From assembly GCA_015493625.1 (NCBI GenBank), contig WGCT01000370.1:1-8322 (forward strand): a stretch of DNA of 8,322 nt, in the 5' to 3' direction. The DNA is from Draconibacterium sp. (GTDB lineage: Bacteria > Bacteroidota > Bacteroidia > Bacteroidales > Prolixibacteraceae). This document shows positions 1 to 6,415 of this stretch, piece by piece (the stretch's first letter is position 1; each line of letters opens with the position of its first letter). A model generated the notes under the pieces. The model was not told where the DNA came from, did not search any database, and saw only the letters and a list, made by a program, of their open reading frames with translations. The position numbers and the translations under genes are program-made.

Positions 1-1
1 A

Positions 2-883
2 ATTTTAGCTGCCGGAATGGGCAGTCGGTTTGGGGGACTAAAACAGATTGAACCTGTTGGCCCAAACGGTGAAGCAATTATCGATTACACAATTTACGAT
101 GCCATCCGGGCAGGATTTGGCAAAGTAGTATTTATTATTCGCGAAAGTTTTGCCGATGCATTTAAAGAGAAGTTCAACAAAAAACTGGAAGGAAAAATAG
201 AAGTCGATTATGTTTTTCAAGAGTTGGATATGTTGCCCGAAGGGTTTTCTGTCCCCGAAGAGCGTGAAAAACCGTGGGGAACAGCACACGCAATACTAAT
301 GGCACAAAAGGCGATAAAAGAGCCATTTTGTGCTTTAAATGCCGACGACTTTTACGGATACAATGCCATAAAAGCGATGGCCGATTTTCTAATTGAGTCT
401 ACAGACGAGAATGAATATTCGATGGTTGGCTACCACCTAAAAGATACCCTCTCCGATTTTGGATCGGTTTCGCGCGGTATTTGCGAAATAGACGAAAACA
501 ACAACCTGAAAAGAATTGTTGAGACAATAAAAATTATTAAGCGCGGAAACGAAGTTATTTCAATTGAAGCCGACGGAAGCGAAACAAAACTAACAGGAAT
601 GGAAAGTGTTTCGATGAATATTTGGGGCTTTAAACCATCGGTTTTTAACGCACTCGAGGAGAAATTCATCGAATTCCTGAAAAAAGAGATAGATACACCA
701 AAATCGGAAGTTTTCATTCCAAATGTTGTTTTCGATTTAATCGACGAAAAACTGGCCACTGTCAAAGTTATCGAAACAAACTCGCCGTGGTTTGGTGTTA
801 CCTATAAAGAAGACAAACCACACGCTGTTAACACAATAAATTCGTTAATTGAAAAAAATATTTATCCAAATCAACTTCAATAA
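2..883 (+). CDS. Sugar-phosphate nucleotidyltransferase (NTP_transferase fold), 5'-partial
   Basis: Likely joins a sugar 1-phosphate to a nucleoside triphosphate, giving an NDP-sugar and pyrophosphate in the cytoplasm. The frame is open to the left edge and reads I-L-A-A-G before the Met codon at 17, so that Met is internal and only a few N-terminal residues are missing. The start carries the family's nucleotide-binding loop, A-A-G-M-G-S-R-F-G-G-L-K-Q (visible residues 3-15), the counterpart of GxGTRL...PK with Gln in place of Pro. Further on are PWGTAHA (about 91-97) and NADDFYG (about 113-119), whose Asp pair sits where the family binds metal, and a C-terminal WFGVTYKED segment that may give the second metal ligand. 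At about 293 visible residues it is normal for a single-domain enzyme without an acyltransferase domain. The stop lies 8 bp before the kinase gene, implying one operon. The family call is firm; the sugar is unknown, with HexNAc-1-P the best guess from the neighbour. Confidence 0.85.
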   Translation: MLAAGMGSRFGGLKQIEPVGPNGEAIIDYTIYDAIRAGFGKVVFIIRESFADAFKEKFNKKLEGKIEVDYVFQELDMLPEGFSVPEEREKPWGTAHAILMAQKAIKEPFCALNADDFYGYNAIKAMADFLIESTDENEYSMVGYHLKDTLSDFGSVSRGICEIDENNNLKRIVETIKIIKRGNEVISIEADGSETKLTGMESVSMNIWGFKPSVFNALEEKFIEFLKKEIDTPKSEVFIPNVVFDLIDEKLATVKVIETNSPWFGVTYKEDKPHAVNTINSLIEKNIYPNQLQ

Positions 884-891
884 ATTACAAT

Positions 892-1983
892 ATGACAAAT
901 TCGAAACTAAAAGAGATAGCCGCTCAGTTCAAAATTGAAGGAACTGTACGCGATGTAAAACAGTTAGGAGAAGGTTTTATTAATGATACTTTTATTATTG
1001 AGACATCGGACGATGCACCAAATTACATTCTCCAACGAAAAAACAAGAATATTTTCTCGCCCATTCCGGCAATGATGGAAAATATCTATAAAGTAACAAG
1101 CCACATTAAAAAGAAGATTATTGAAGCCGGTGGCGACCCCATGCGCGAAGCAATGACCGTTACCGAAGCAAAAGACGGTAAACTTTACTTTTTAGATGAA
1201 GAGGAGGAATACTGGGCTGTTTGCCCGTTTATTGATGAAACCATTGCATACGAAGCTGCCGAAACTCCGGAACTTGCCTATGCCGGCGGAAAAGGAATTG
1301 GCAAATTTCAATCGATGGTGTCCGATTTAAACGAACCATTAACCGATATTCTTCCCGGATTTCATAATATTCGGTTTCGGTTTAAGCAGTGGGACGAAGT
1401 TTTGGCAAAAGATCCGGTTGGCCGGAAAGCAGAAGTGGCCGAAGAAATTGAATGGATTGAAAGCCGCCGCGAAGAGATGCTTAATTTTTGGAAGTTGGTT
1501 GAAGACGGAACAATTCCGACACGCGTTACACACAACGACACGAAAATCAACAATATCCTTTTCGACAAAAAAGGAGAAGTGCTTTGCGTTATCGACCTCG
1601 ACACGGTTTTAAACAGTACAATTCTTAACGATTTTGGCGATGCAATGCGCTATTACACCAACACCGGACTGGAAGACGACACCAACCTCGACAACGTTTC
1701 GATGGATATGGAAATTTTTAAAGCCTTTACAAAAGGTTACCTCGAAGAGACCGCTTCGTTTATTACCGACATTGAAAAAGAGTATCTTGCATTTTCGGCA
1801 AAATACATTACTTACGAGCAGGTACTTCGTTTTCTAATGGATTATATTGACGGAGACAACTACTACAAAGTAAAATCTCCTGAGCACAATTTAATTCGCA
1901 CAAAAGCACAATATAAATTACTTACAAGTATGGAAGAGCAGTTCGATGAGATGCAAAAAGTAGTAAAAGAACTTAGTGCATAA
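892..1983 (+). CDS. NahK-like sugar 1-kinase (aminoglycoside phosphotransferase fold)
   Basis: Predicted cytoplasmic kinase that phosphorylates a free sugar, probably N-acetylhexosamine, at the anomeric position. The 363-residue protein shows the APH catalytic Brenner motif HxDxxxxN (His214, Asp216, Asn221 in THNDTKINN) and the metal-binding IDLD (Asp235/Asp237). The N-lobe has G-E-G-F-I-N-D-T-F (27-34) followed by Y-I-L-Q-R (45-49) and M-E-N-I-Y-K-V-T (62-69). From memory, this arrangement is typical of N-acetylhexosamine 1-kinase (NahK/LnpB) of the bifidobacterial lacto-N-biose pathway. Homologues in Bacteroidota are often mislabelled mucin desulfatase; there is no sulfatase signature here. 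The gene starts 8 bp after the nucleotidyltransferase stop, with no clear Shine-Dalgarno sequence, and is followed by a strong terminator. AmgK, the MurNAc/GlcNAc kinase that pairs with MurU, is the main alternative. The kinase call is strong; the substrate is inferred. Confidence 0.85.
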   Translation: MTNSKLKEIAAQFKIEGTVRDVKQLGEGFINDTFIIETSDDAPNYILQRKNKNIFSPIPAMMENIYKVTSHIKKKIIEAGGDPMREAMTVTEAKDGKLYFLDEEEEYWAVCPFIDETIAYEAAETPELAYAGGKGIGKFQSMVSDLNEPLTDILPGFHNIRFRFKQWDEVLAKDPVGRKAEVAEEIEWIESRREEMLNFWKLVEDGTIPTRVTHNDTKINNILFDKKGEVLCVIDLDTVLNSTILNDFGDAMRYYTNTGLEDDTNLDNVSMDMEIFKAFTKGYLEETASFITDIEKEYLAFSAKYITYEQVLRFLMDYIDGDNYYKVKSPEHNLIRTKAQYKLLTSMEEQFDEMQKVVKELSA

Positions 1984-2002
1984 CAAAAACAACTTCACCA
2001 AT

Positions 2003-2040
2003 AAAAAAACCACTTTCCGTTAAGGATGGTGGTTTTTTTT
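2003..2040. terminator. Bidirectional intrinsic terminator between convergent units
   Basis: The arm AAAAAAACCAC (2003-2013) is perfectly complementary to GTGGTTTTTTT (2029-2039), with a short TCC/GGA pairing inside the loop (2016-2018 with 2024-2026). The T-run at 2033-2040 ends + strand transcription 20 bp after the kinase stop. The A-run at 2003-2009 becomes a T-run on the - strand, so the same hairpin can stop transcripts arriving from murI, although that stop codon is about 100 bp away. Confidence 0.85.
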
Positions 2041-2139
2041 GCAAAATCAAAGCAAAAGCGCAGGTATAAAAAAAACTACAGCAAGGTTTTTTCAACACAG
2101 AAGACGAATTAAAACAGTTAGGTTATTTCGTCACAATTT

Positions 2140-2961
2140 CTAAAGGTGAATTGTTTGCGCCTCCACTCTCCTGTCTAAAAAGAGCGACGCCTTGTTTTCG
2201 AAGTTTTCGGCCGACTCGGTTGTTTGAAAAATTACCTGCCCCAACTTCGAAAGCCGGTCATCTATTTCGGGATGACGATGGAGATAATCAATTAATTTTT
2301 CTGCCACAACTTGCCCCTGTTCCAATATAGTTATCGATTCGGGGACATATTTTTTAATTGTTTTTTTCAACAACGGGTAATGCGTGCACCCTAAAACCAA
2401 CGTATCAATATTTTTATCTTTTTGAAGAATATTTCGAATATTCTTTTCAACAAAAAAATCGGCTCCTTCACTATCAATTTCATTATTTTCAACAAGAGGA
2501 ACCCACATCGGACAAGCTTCCTGCACGGTTGATTTAACTCTCCCCTCCGACCATTTTTTCAGTTCAATTGGGTACGATTCGGAAAGCACAGTACCAACAG
2601 TTCCTAAAACGCCAACATGTCCATTTTTTGTAATCTCAGAAACCTTTTCAACACTTGGACGAATGACTCCGAGAACTCGTTTGTCGGGCGCAAGTAGGGG
2701 TAAATCGAGTTGTTGAATATTGCGAAGTGCTTTTGCCGACGCGGTATTACAAGCTAGAATAACAAGTGGGCAGTTTCGACTAAACAGATATTTTACCGCC
2801 TCTAACGTATATTCGTAAACCACGTCGAACGAGCGTGTTCCATATGGAGTTCGGGCATTGTCGCCAAGATATAAAAAATCGTAACCGGGGAGTGCTTTTT
2901 CTAAAGCCTTTAAAACGGTTAATCCACCATAACCCGAATCGAAAACACCAATTGGAGCCAT
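2140..2961 (-). CDS. murI: Glutamate racemase MurI
   Basis: Interconverts L- and D-glutamate without a cofactor, supplying D-Glu for the peptidoglycan stem peptide in the cytoplasm. The 273-residue protein has the usual length and both halves of the two-base active site: I-G-V-F-D-S-G-Y-G-G-L (4-14) with Asp8/Ser9, L-A-C-N-T-A-S-A (69-76) with catalytic Cys71, and L-V-L-G-C-T-H-Y-P-L-L (188-198) with catalytic Cys192 and adjacent His194. The N-terminal Y-L-G-D-N-A-R-T-P-Y-G block is also characteristic. The ATG at 2961 follows the glycogen synthase stop by only 11 bp and has no obvious Shine-Dalgarno sequence, so the two genes are probably co-transcribed. The stop codon is TAG. In many Bacteroidota murI follows bamA-ompH-ompH directly (recalled); here glycogen synthase and a mobile repeat lie between. 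Confidence 0.97.
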   Translation of the reverse strand: MAPIGVFDSGYGGLTVLKALEKALPGYDFLYLGDNARTPYGTRSFDVVYEYTLEAVKYLFSRNCPLVILACNTASAKALRNIQQLDLPLLAPDKRVLGVIRPSVEKVSEITKNGHVGVLGTVGTVLSESYPIELKKWSEGRVKSTVQEACPMWVPLVENNEIDSEGADFFVEKNIRNILQKDKNIDTLVLGCTHYPLLKKTIKKYVPESITILEQGQVVAEKLIDYLHRHPEIDDRLSKLGQVIFQTTESAENFENKASLFLDRRVEAQTIHL

Positions 2962-2972
2962 ATTAAAAGAGG

Positions 2973-4811
2973 TTAACGTTTTACTGCCAGTTTATAAGCC
3001 TCGTCGTAATACCGCCCCAAATTCGACCAGTCGAAATGAAGCGACTCCTCTTCGCATCTGTTTCGGAGAGCAATTCGTTCGCGACGCGAGAGCTGCACAA
3101 ACTTGAACATAATATTTGCAAGGTCCTCGGCTGTTTGATAAAAATCTCGTGCACGGCGTTTAATAATGTACATTCCTTTCTCATCGTAATCTTCAATTTC
3201 GTTAACTACATAATCGCCAAACCCTGCCATATCGCTGGTAACCGATGGCAATCCACTTGCCAGACATTCGAGTGGAGTGTATCCCCAAGGCTCGTACATA
3301 CTCGGGAAAATCCCCAAATGACAACCACGCACAAAATGAGTATAATCCATTTTAAACAGTGGATTTGAGGTAGCAATAAAATCGGGGTGATAAACAATTT
3401 TCACTTTATCGTGCCGGTTGTTTACCATATTTGCCGTACGCAAAAAATTAAGAATTTCATCGTTTTTATCGTCTTTAAGTGTGTGCGTAACTATTTTTGG
3501 CAACTGGTGCGTCTTCCAGCTCTGTACATTTCTTCGCAGTTTCAGTCGCAAATAATCGTCGACCATACAAGTTAAATCGGGAAATTCGTAGCTTCCATCG
3601 GCTGTTGTAATTTTCTCATACAATCGTTTGCCTACCTGCTCTTTAATCTCTTCGCACACATCGCGTATATCTTCAATTTGCGCTTTCGATTGCAGCACTT
3701 CGGGATTAAACGAATAAAATGGTTGCCGCGTAATAAAGAAAGTAACAATGGTCATATCTATATTGGCCTGTTCCATTTTATAGTTAAGCCGTGCCAGTGC
3801 TTCAAGCGTTAAATCGTATCCTTTATTTCGATACTCGTACCTGCCCGACGTAAAAAAGTAGAGTGTTTTATCGAGATCAAACGAATAACTTTGAAAGAAA
3901 TGCCCGCGCACAAAATCGTGAATCTGCTCTTTTACTTTTACATGTTGGTTTTGTATCTCATGCAATGCCTCGTAACGTTCAATATTCAGCCCGTTTGGAA
4001 GTAACAAATCGGGAGTACGGCCCAACAAATGCGTGCACTCTTCGGCAGTAATTTTACTTACTGTTGTAAAAACATGAGCTCCGTGTGCCGATGCCCGTTC
4101 AATTTCAGCAATGGGCTTTACATTAAACCTTGCAGCTTCGGCCTCCCAGTTGTAAAATGGCAAATGGTCGTAAAACTGGGGGTCGTTCATTGCGAGGTAA
4201 CGCCCCAGTAATGTTGCATGAGTGGTAAATACCGTTTTTATACCAAGGTTATTTTTTCTTATTCCCGGAATTGGCAGTCCGGCCATCCATTCGTGAAAAT
4301 GTGCAATTGTGTTTGTATTACAAAATCCAATGTAGCATAAATAGTGGAAAAACTCTAAAACCTGATAACCAAAAGCGGCAACTTTATCGAGTAGTTCATC
4401 GTGCTCGGGAACCGAAATATTGTAGTTTTCCCACAAATCATGGCGAATCTCGCCCAACTTATCGAAAACAGAATAAGGATTAAAAAGCACAACATTAGGT
4501 CGTCCCGACACAATCCAGTTTCCATAATGAACATCGAACCCGCGCTCCTGCAAAGTAAGAACTGCCTGCCCAATAGGCGAAGAAAAATCGGTTGCCGGGT
4601 CGAAATGTGCTGCTGCCTGATCTTCGAAATACGGGCCTATTAAACAGTAATTCTCCTTTCCCCACTTTTCGATTACCGAAGGTATTTTCGATCGAATTAC
4701 CGTATAAATTCCACCCACCTGATTACAGACTTCCCAAGCGGTTTCGAATAAAAATGTATTTTGAGGAACAATTGCCTCCTTTTTGTTTTGTTGCTTTTTC
4801 GAGGTAGCCAT
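2973..4811 (-). CDS. Glycogen synthase, GT3 (eukaryote-like) family
   Basis: Extends alpha-1,4-glucan chains from a nucleotide-glucose donor, making cytoplasmic glycogen. The 612-residue protein begins with F-E-T-A-W-E-V-C-N-Q-V-G-G-I-Y-T-V (about 22-38), the GT3 donor-site block, and carries Y-E-P-W-G-Y-T-P-L-E (506-515), the GT3 E-x7-E motif with Glu507 and Glu515, followed by G-L-P-S-V-T-S-D-M-A-G-F-G. This is the animal/fungal GYS type, not the GT5 GlgA type usual in bacteria. Near the C-terminus R-R-E-R-I-A-L-R-N-R (576-585) matches five of the six arginines of the eukaryotic glucose-6-phosphate regulatory helix; the sixth position is Glu588. The protein stops about 25 residues later, so the phosphorylated tail of eukaryotic enzymes is absent. 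ATG at 4811 is the only sensible start, because TAG immediately precedes it in frame. It lies downstream of a terminator and a MITE-like element and 11 bp before murI. Confidence 0.95.
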   Translation of the reverse strand: MATSKKQQNKKEAIVPQNTFLFETAWEVCNQVGGIYTVIRSKIPSVIEKWGKENYCLIGPYFEDQAAAHFDPATDFSSPIGQAVLTLQERGFDVHYGNWIVSGRPNVVLFNPYSVFDKLGEIRHDLWENYNISVPEHDELLDKVAAFGYQVLEFFHYLCYIGFCNTNTIAHFHEWMAGLPIPGIRKNNLGIKTVFTTHATLLGRYLAMNDPQFYDHLPFYNWEAEAARFNVKPIAEIERASAHGAHVFTTVSKITAEECTHLLGRTPDLLLPNGLNIERYEALHEIQNQHVKVKEQIHDFVRGHFFQSYSFDLDKTLYFFTSGRYEYRNKGYDLTLEALARLNYKMEQANIDMTIVTFFITRQPFYSFNPEVLQSKAQIEDIRDVCEEIKEQVGKRLYEKITTADGSYEFPDLTCMVDDYLRLKLRRNVQSWKTHQLPKIVTHTLKDDKNDEILNFLRTANMVNNRHDKVKIVYHPDFIATSNPLFKMDYTHFVRGCHLGIFPSMYEPWGYTPLECLASGLPSVTSDMAGFGDYVVNEIEDYDEKGMYIIKRRARDFYQTAEDLANIMFKFVQLSRRERIALRNRCEEESLHFDWSNLGRYYDEAYKLAVKR

Positions 4812-4848
4812 CTATTTACTTTTTTTCATTACTATTTGCCTTTAAATA

Positions 4849-4862
4849 GGGTCTGCTGAAAA
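4849..4862 (+). repeat. Left terminal inverted repeat of the MITE-like element
   Basis: GGGTCTGCTGAAAA, perfectly complementary to 5079-5092. The match extends to 16 bp if the flanking TA of the presumed target duplication is counted. It lies 37 bp upstream of the glycogen synthase start codon. Confidence 0.85.
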
Positions 4863-5078
4863 AATAACTAAACACGTGATACGCAGCCACATACACTATT
4901 TGAAACTTTTAAAAGTGCAAGCTTTTTGTCTTGTTATATTAAAAATGCTTGTATTTATTCATTCTATGTTTTGGATATTTTAAAAGCTCAGCTGCACGCC
5001 ATATTTGTACCTTACTCAGTTTGAATTATTTATATACATCTGCACTTCGCAAAATCCAAATCTGATGCACATCTGAGC

Positions 5079-5092
5079 TTTTCAGCAGACCC
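5079..5092 (-). repeat. Right terminal inverted repeat of the MITE-like element
   Basis: TTTTCAGCAGACCC, the reverse complement of 4849-4862. It lies 55 bp from the A-run of the ompH terminator and is followed directly by the second copy of TAAATA (5093-5098). Confidence 0.85.
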
Positions 5093-5147
5093 TAAATATA
5101 AGAGATAATAGCTCCCCTTCCAACTTTTACAGAAAACTAATTCGCAC

Positions 5148-5181
5148 AAAAAAAGCCATCCGATTTTACAGATGGCTTTTT
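5148..5181 (-). terminator. Intrinsic terminator after the ompH pair
   Basis: The arms AAAAAGCCATC (5150-5160) and GATGGCTTTTT (5171-5181) form an 11-bp perfect stem with a 10-base loop. On the - strand the A-run 5148-5154 becomes a T-run after the stem, ending transcription about 20 bp past the downstream ompH stop. It should separate the bamA-ompH-ompH transcript from glycogen synthase and murI. The + strand also has a T-run, but no + gene reads into it. Confidence 0.85.
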
Positions 5182-5200
5182 CAAATGAATATCTTATCTC

Positions 5201-5716
5201 TTATTTAATTCCAAGTTTTGCTTTAGCAAGCGGGAATATATCTAAACTTTCGTTCGATTTATAGAGTACGACTTTTGACCCCGTATCGAAAACATAGATT
5301 AAACCTTTCTCTTTGGCTACCTCGGCTATTGCTTTTTCAGCCTTGTTAAATACAGGCTGTAACAATTCCGTTTGTTTTTGTTGAAGTTGTTGTTGAGCAG
5401 TTTGCTGGTAGGTTTGAATTCGTTGTTGTACATCTTGAATCTCCTGACCTTTTGCTTTTTTCTTGATGTCTGATGCATCGGATCCCAGTGCTTCAAATTC
5501 AGCATATTTCTTTTGCAACTCGTCTTGCATTCCGGCAATTACGTCCTGCAACTCTTTTGTGAATTTATTAAATTCTGCCTCAGCTGTTGCTCTTTCGGGC
5601 ATAATCTGAATAAGAGCTTGTAAATCGATATGGCCAAATTTTGGCGTTTGAGCACTCACAGTTGCAGTTACAACAACAAATAGCAGAACAGCAACTAATT
5701 TCATTGATCTTTTCAT
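5201..5716 (-). CDS. OmpH/Skp-family periplasmic chaperone, downstream copy
   Basis: Skp-type holdase that would bind unfolded outer-membrane proteins in the periplasm on their way to BamA. The 171-residue precursor has a signal peptide: basic M-K-R-S-M-K, a hydrophobic stretch 7-18, and a probable cut after Ala22 (V-S-A|Q). The mature part has the Skp layout: a short first strand (F-G-H-I-D, about 27-31), a long helical region rich in Gln, Lys and Glu (about 40-120) predicted to form coiled-coil tentacles, then a C-terminal strand region with L-I-Y-V-F-D-T-G. The length matches the family. It sits 42 bp after its paralogue and is followed by an intrinsic terminator. The gap holds a TATATTTG box, so it may have its own promoter as well as operon read-through. 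It is clearly diverged from its partner, with a much more Gln-rich helical region. Confidence 0.92.
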   Translation of the reverse strand: MKRSMKLVAVLLFVVVTATVSAQTPKFGHIDLQALIQIMPERATAEAEFNKFTKELQDVIAGMQDELQKKYAEFEALGSDASDIKKKAKGQEIQDVQQRIQTYQQTAQQQLQQKQTELLQPVFNKAEKAIAEVAKEKGLIYVFDTGSKVVLYKSNESLDIFPLAKAKLGIK

Positions 5717-5742
5717 AATTGTTTTTTTTAAAAAAATTTTGT

Positions 5743-5750
5743 CAAATATA
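5743..5750 (-). promoter_or_regulatory. Possible -7 box for the downstream ompH gene
   Basis: The - strand reads TATATTTG, an exact fit to the Bacteroidota -7 consensus TAnnTTTG, 26 bp upstream of the ATG at 5716. No TTTG is found at the expected -33 distance, so it is only a candidate and may be chance in AT-rich DNA. Confidence 0.3.
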
Positions 5751-5758
5751 GTATTAAA

Positions 5759-6271
5759 TTATTTATATCCGAGTTTTTTAAGTACCTCATCACTCAAATC
5801 GTATCGTGGGTTAGTATAGAACAAAGTAGTACTTCCCGCCTTATCGAAAATTACGGCATAACTACCATCGTTTGCAATTTCCTGAACGGCATTAAAAATA
5901 TCGTCTTGAATAGGTTTTACCAGCCCTTGTCGTTTTGTAAACAGATCGCCCTTGGGGCCAAAATATTTGCGTTGAAGTTTTTTGTACGCTTTCTCTTTTG
6001 TAATTATCACATCCTCGCGTTTACGTTTCATATCGTCGGAAAGCAAAACACTTTCTGCCTGAAAATCTTTATACATTTGTTCTATCTCGGCATGCATCGA
6101 TTCGAGCTCTTTTTGATACTGCGACGACAACTGATTGAGTTGTTGTTGTGCTGCAGTAAAAGCAGGAATGTTTTCCATAATATATTCTGAATCGATAAAC
6201 GCATATTTTTGTGCGTTAACAGCTGCAACAAGTGTAAAAGCAGCAACGAGTGTAAAAATTATTCTTTTCAT
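5759..6271 (-). CDS. OmpH/Skp-family periplasmic chaperone, upstream copy
   Basis: Second Skp-like OMP chaperone, the first of the tandem pair in transcription order. The 170-residue precursor starts M-K-R-I-I-F-T-L with a hydrophobic core to about residue 17 and a likely signal peptidase I cut after Ala20 (V-N-A|Q). The mature protein begins with strand Y-A-F-I-D-S-E-Y-I, as is typical of OmpH. A charged helical arm region follows (about 38-125, rich in Gln, Glu, Lys and Met), then A-V-I-F-D-K-A-G (about 139-146) and a short C-terminal tail. Length and layout match Skp. It lies 144 bp after the bamA stop and 42 bp before the second copy. Retention of both copies with different arms suggests different clients or a hetero-oligomer, which is inference. 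Confidence 0.93.
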   Translation of the reverse strand: MKRIIFTLVAAFTLVAAVNAQKYAFIDSEYIMENIPAFTAAQQQLNQLSSQYQKELESMHAEIEQMYKDFQAESVLLSDDMKRKREDVIITKEKAYKKLQRKYFGPKGDLFTKRQGLVKPIQDDIFNAVQEIANDGSYAVIFDKAGSTTLFYTNPRYDLSDEVLKKLGYK

Positions 6272-6380
6272 CTCAATTTAATTTTAAAGGTGAATAGCCC
6301 GAGTTTACATTGTTTAATTTTCATTTTCGAAAATAAATTTCTGCTTGTTTCGCGACTAATATATTTTTATTAACTGAAAC

Positions 6381-6388
6381 CAAAATTA
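6381..6388 (-). promoter_or_regulatory. Possible -7 box in the bamA-ompH gap
   Basis: The - strand reads TAATTTTG, a full match to TAnnTTTG, 109 bp upstream of the first ompH start. A TTTG (+ strand CAAA at 6402-6405) lies only 13 bp further upstream, too close for the usual spacing of about 19-21 bp. It would allow ompH transcription independent of bamA. Low certainty. Confidence 0.3.
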
Positions 6389-6415
6389 CCATAATCTGTG
6401 CCAAAATTCCGTTTT

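Larger units (their letters stand above)
4849..5092. mobile_element. MITE-like non-autonomous element, about 244 bp
   Basis: A gene-free block bounded by perfect 14-bp terminal inverted repeats, GGGTCTGCTGAAAA at the left and its reverse complement at the right. It is flanked directly by a 6-bp direct repeat TAAATA (4843-4848 and 5093-5098), which looks like a target-site duplication. Because that repeat starts with T and ends with A, the boundaries are ambiguous: a 4-bp AAAT duplication with ends AGGG/CCCT, or a TA duplication, also fits. I see no transposase and no convincing ORF inside. Internal structure includes a 12-bp palindrome (4905-4916), CACGTG (4873-4878), and a 10-bp segment (4982-4991) inverted at 5073-5082. 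It is probably a deletion derivative mobilised by a transposase elsewhere in the genome; the IS family is not assigned. Confidence 0.8.

Noticed and set aside
17..19. ATG as start of the nucleotidyltransferase
   Set aside because: The codons before it read I-L-A-A-G, part of the conserved nucleotide-binding loop, so the gene begins to the left of the window.
430..765. 111-residue - strand reading frame inside the nucleotidyltransferase gene
   Set aside because: Lies wholly antisense to a well-supported gene and shows no recognisable motif; a shadow frame.
892..1983. Annotation as mucin desulfatase or sulfatase
   Set aside because: That label is common for homologues, but the sequence has APH-kinase motifs and no sulfatase C/S-x-P-x-R signature.
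3036..3368. 110-residue + strand reading frame inside glycogen synthase
   Set aside because: Antisense shadow of conserved GT3 coding sequence, with no recognisable domain.
4849..5092. Decayed full insertion sequence with transposase
   Set aside because: Translating by eye gives only short frames broken by stops and no DDE motif, so a non-coding MITE-type derivative fits better.
5906..6190. 94-residue + strand hydrophobic frame opposite the upstream ompH
   Set aside because: Aromatic-rich because it is antisense to Lys/Glu/Gln-rich helices; no start context or independent evidence.
6323..6334. 12-bp palindrome ATTTTCGAAAAT in the bamA-ompH gap as an operator
   Set aside because: A single copy in AT-rich DNA with no link to a known regulator; too weak to call.
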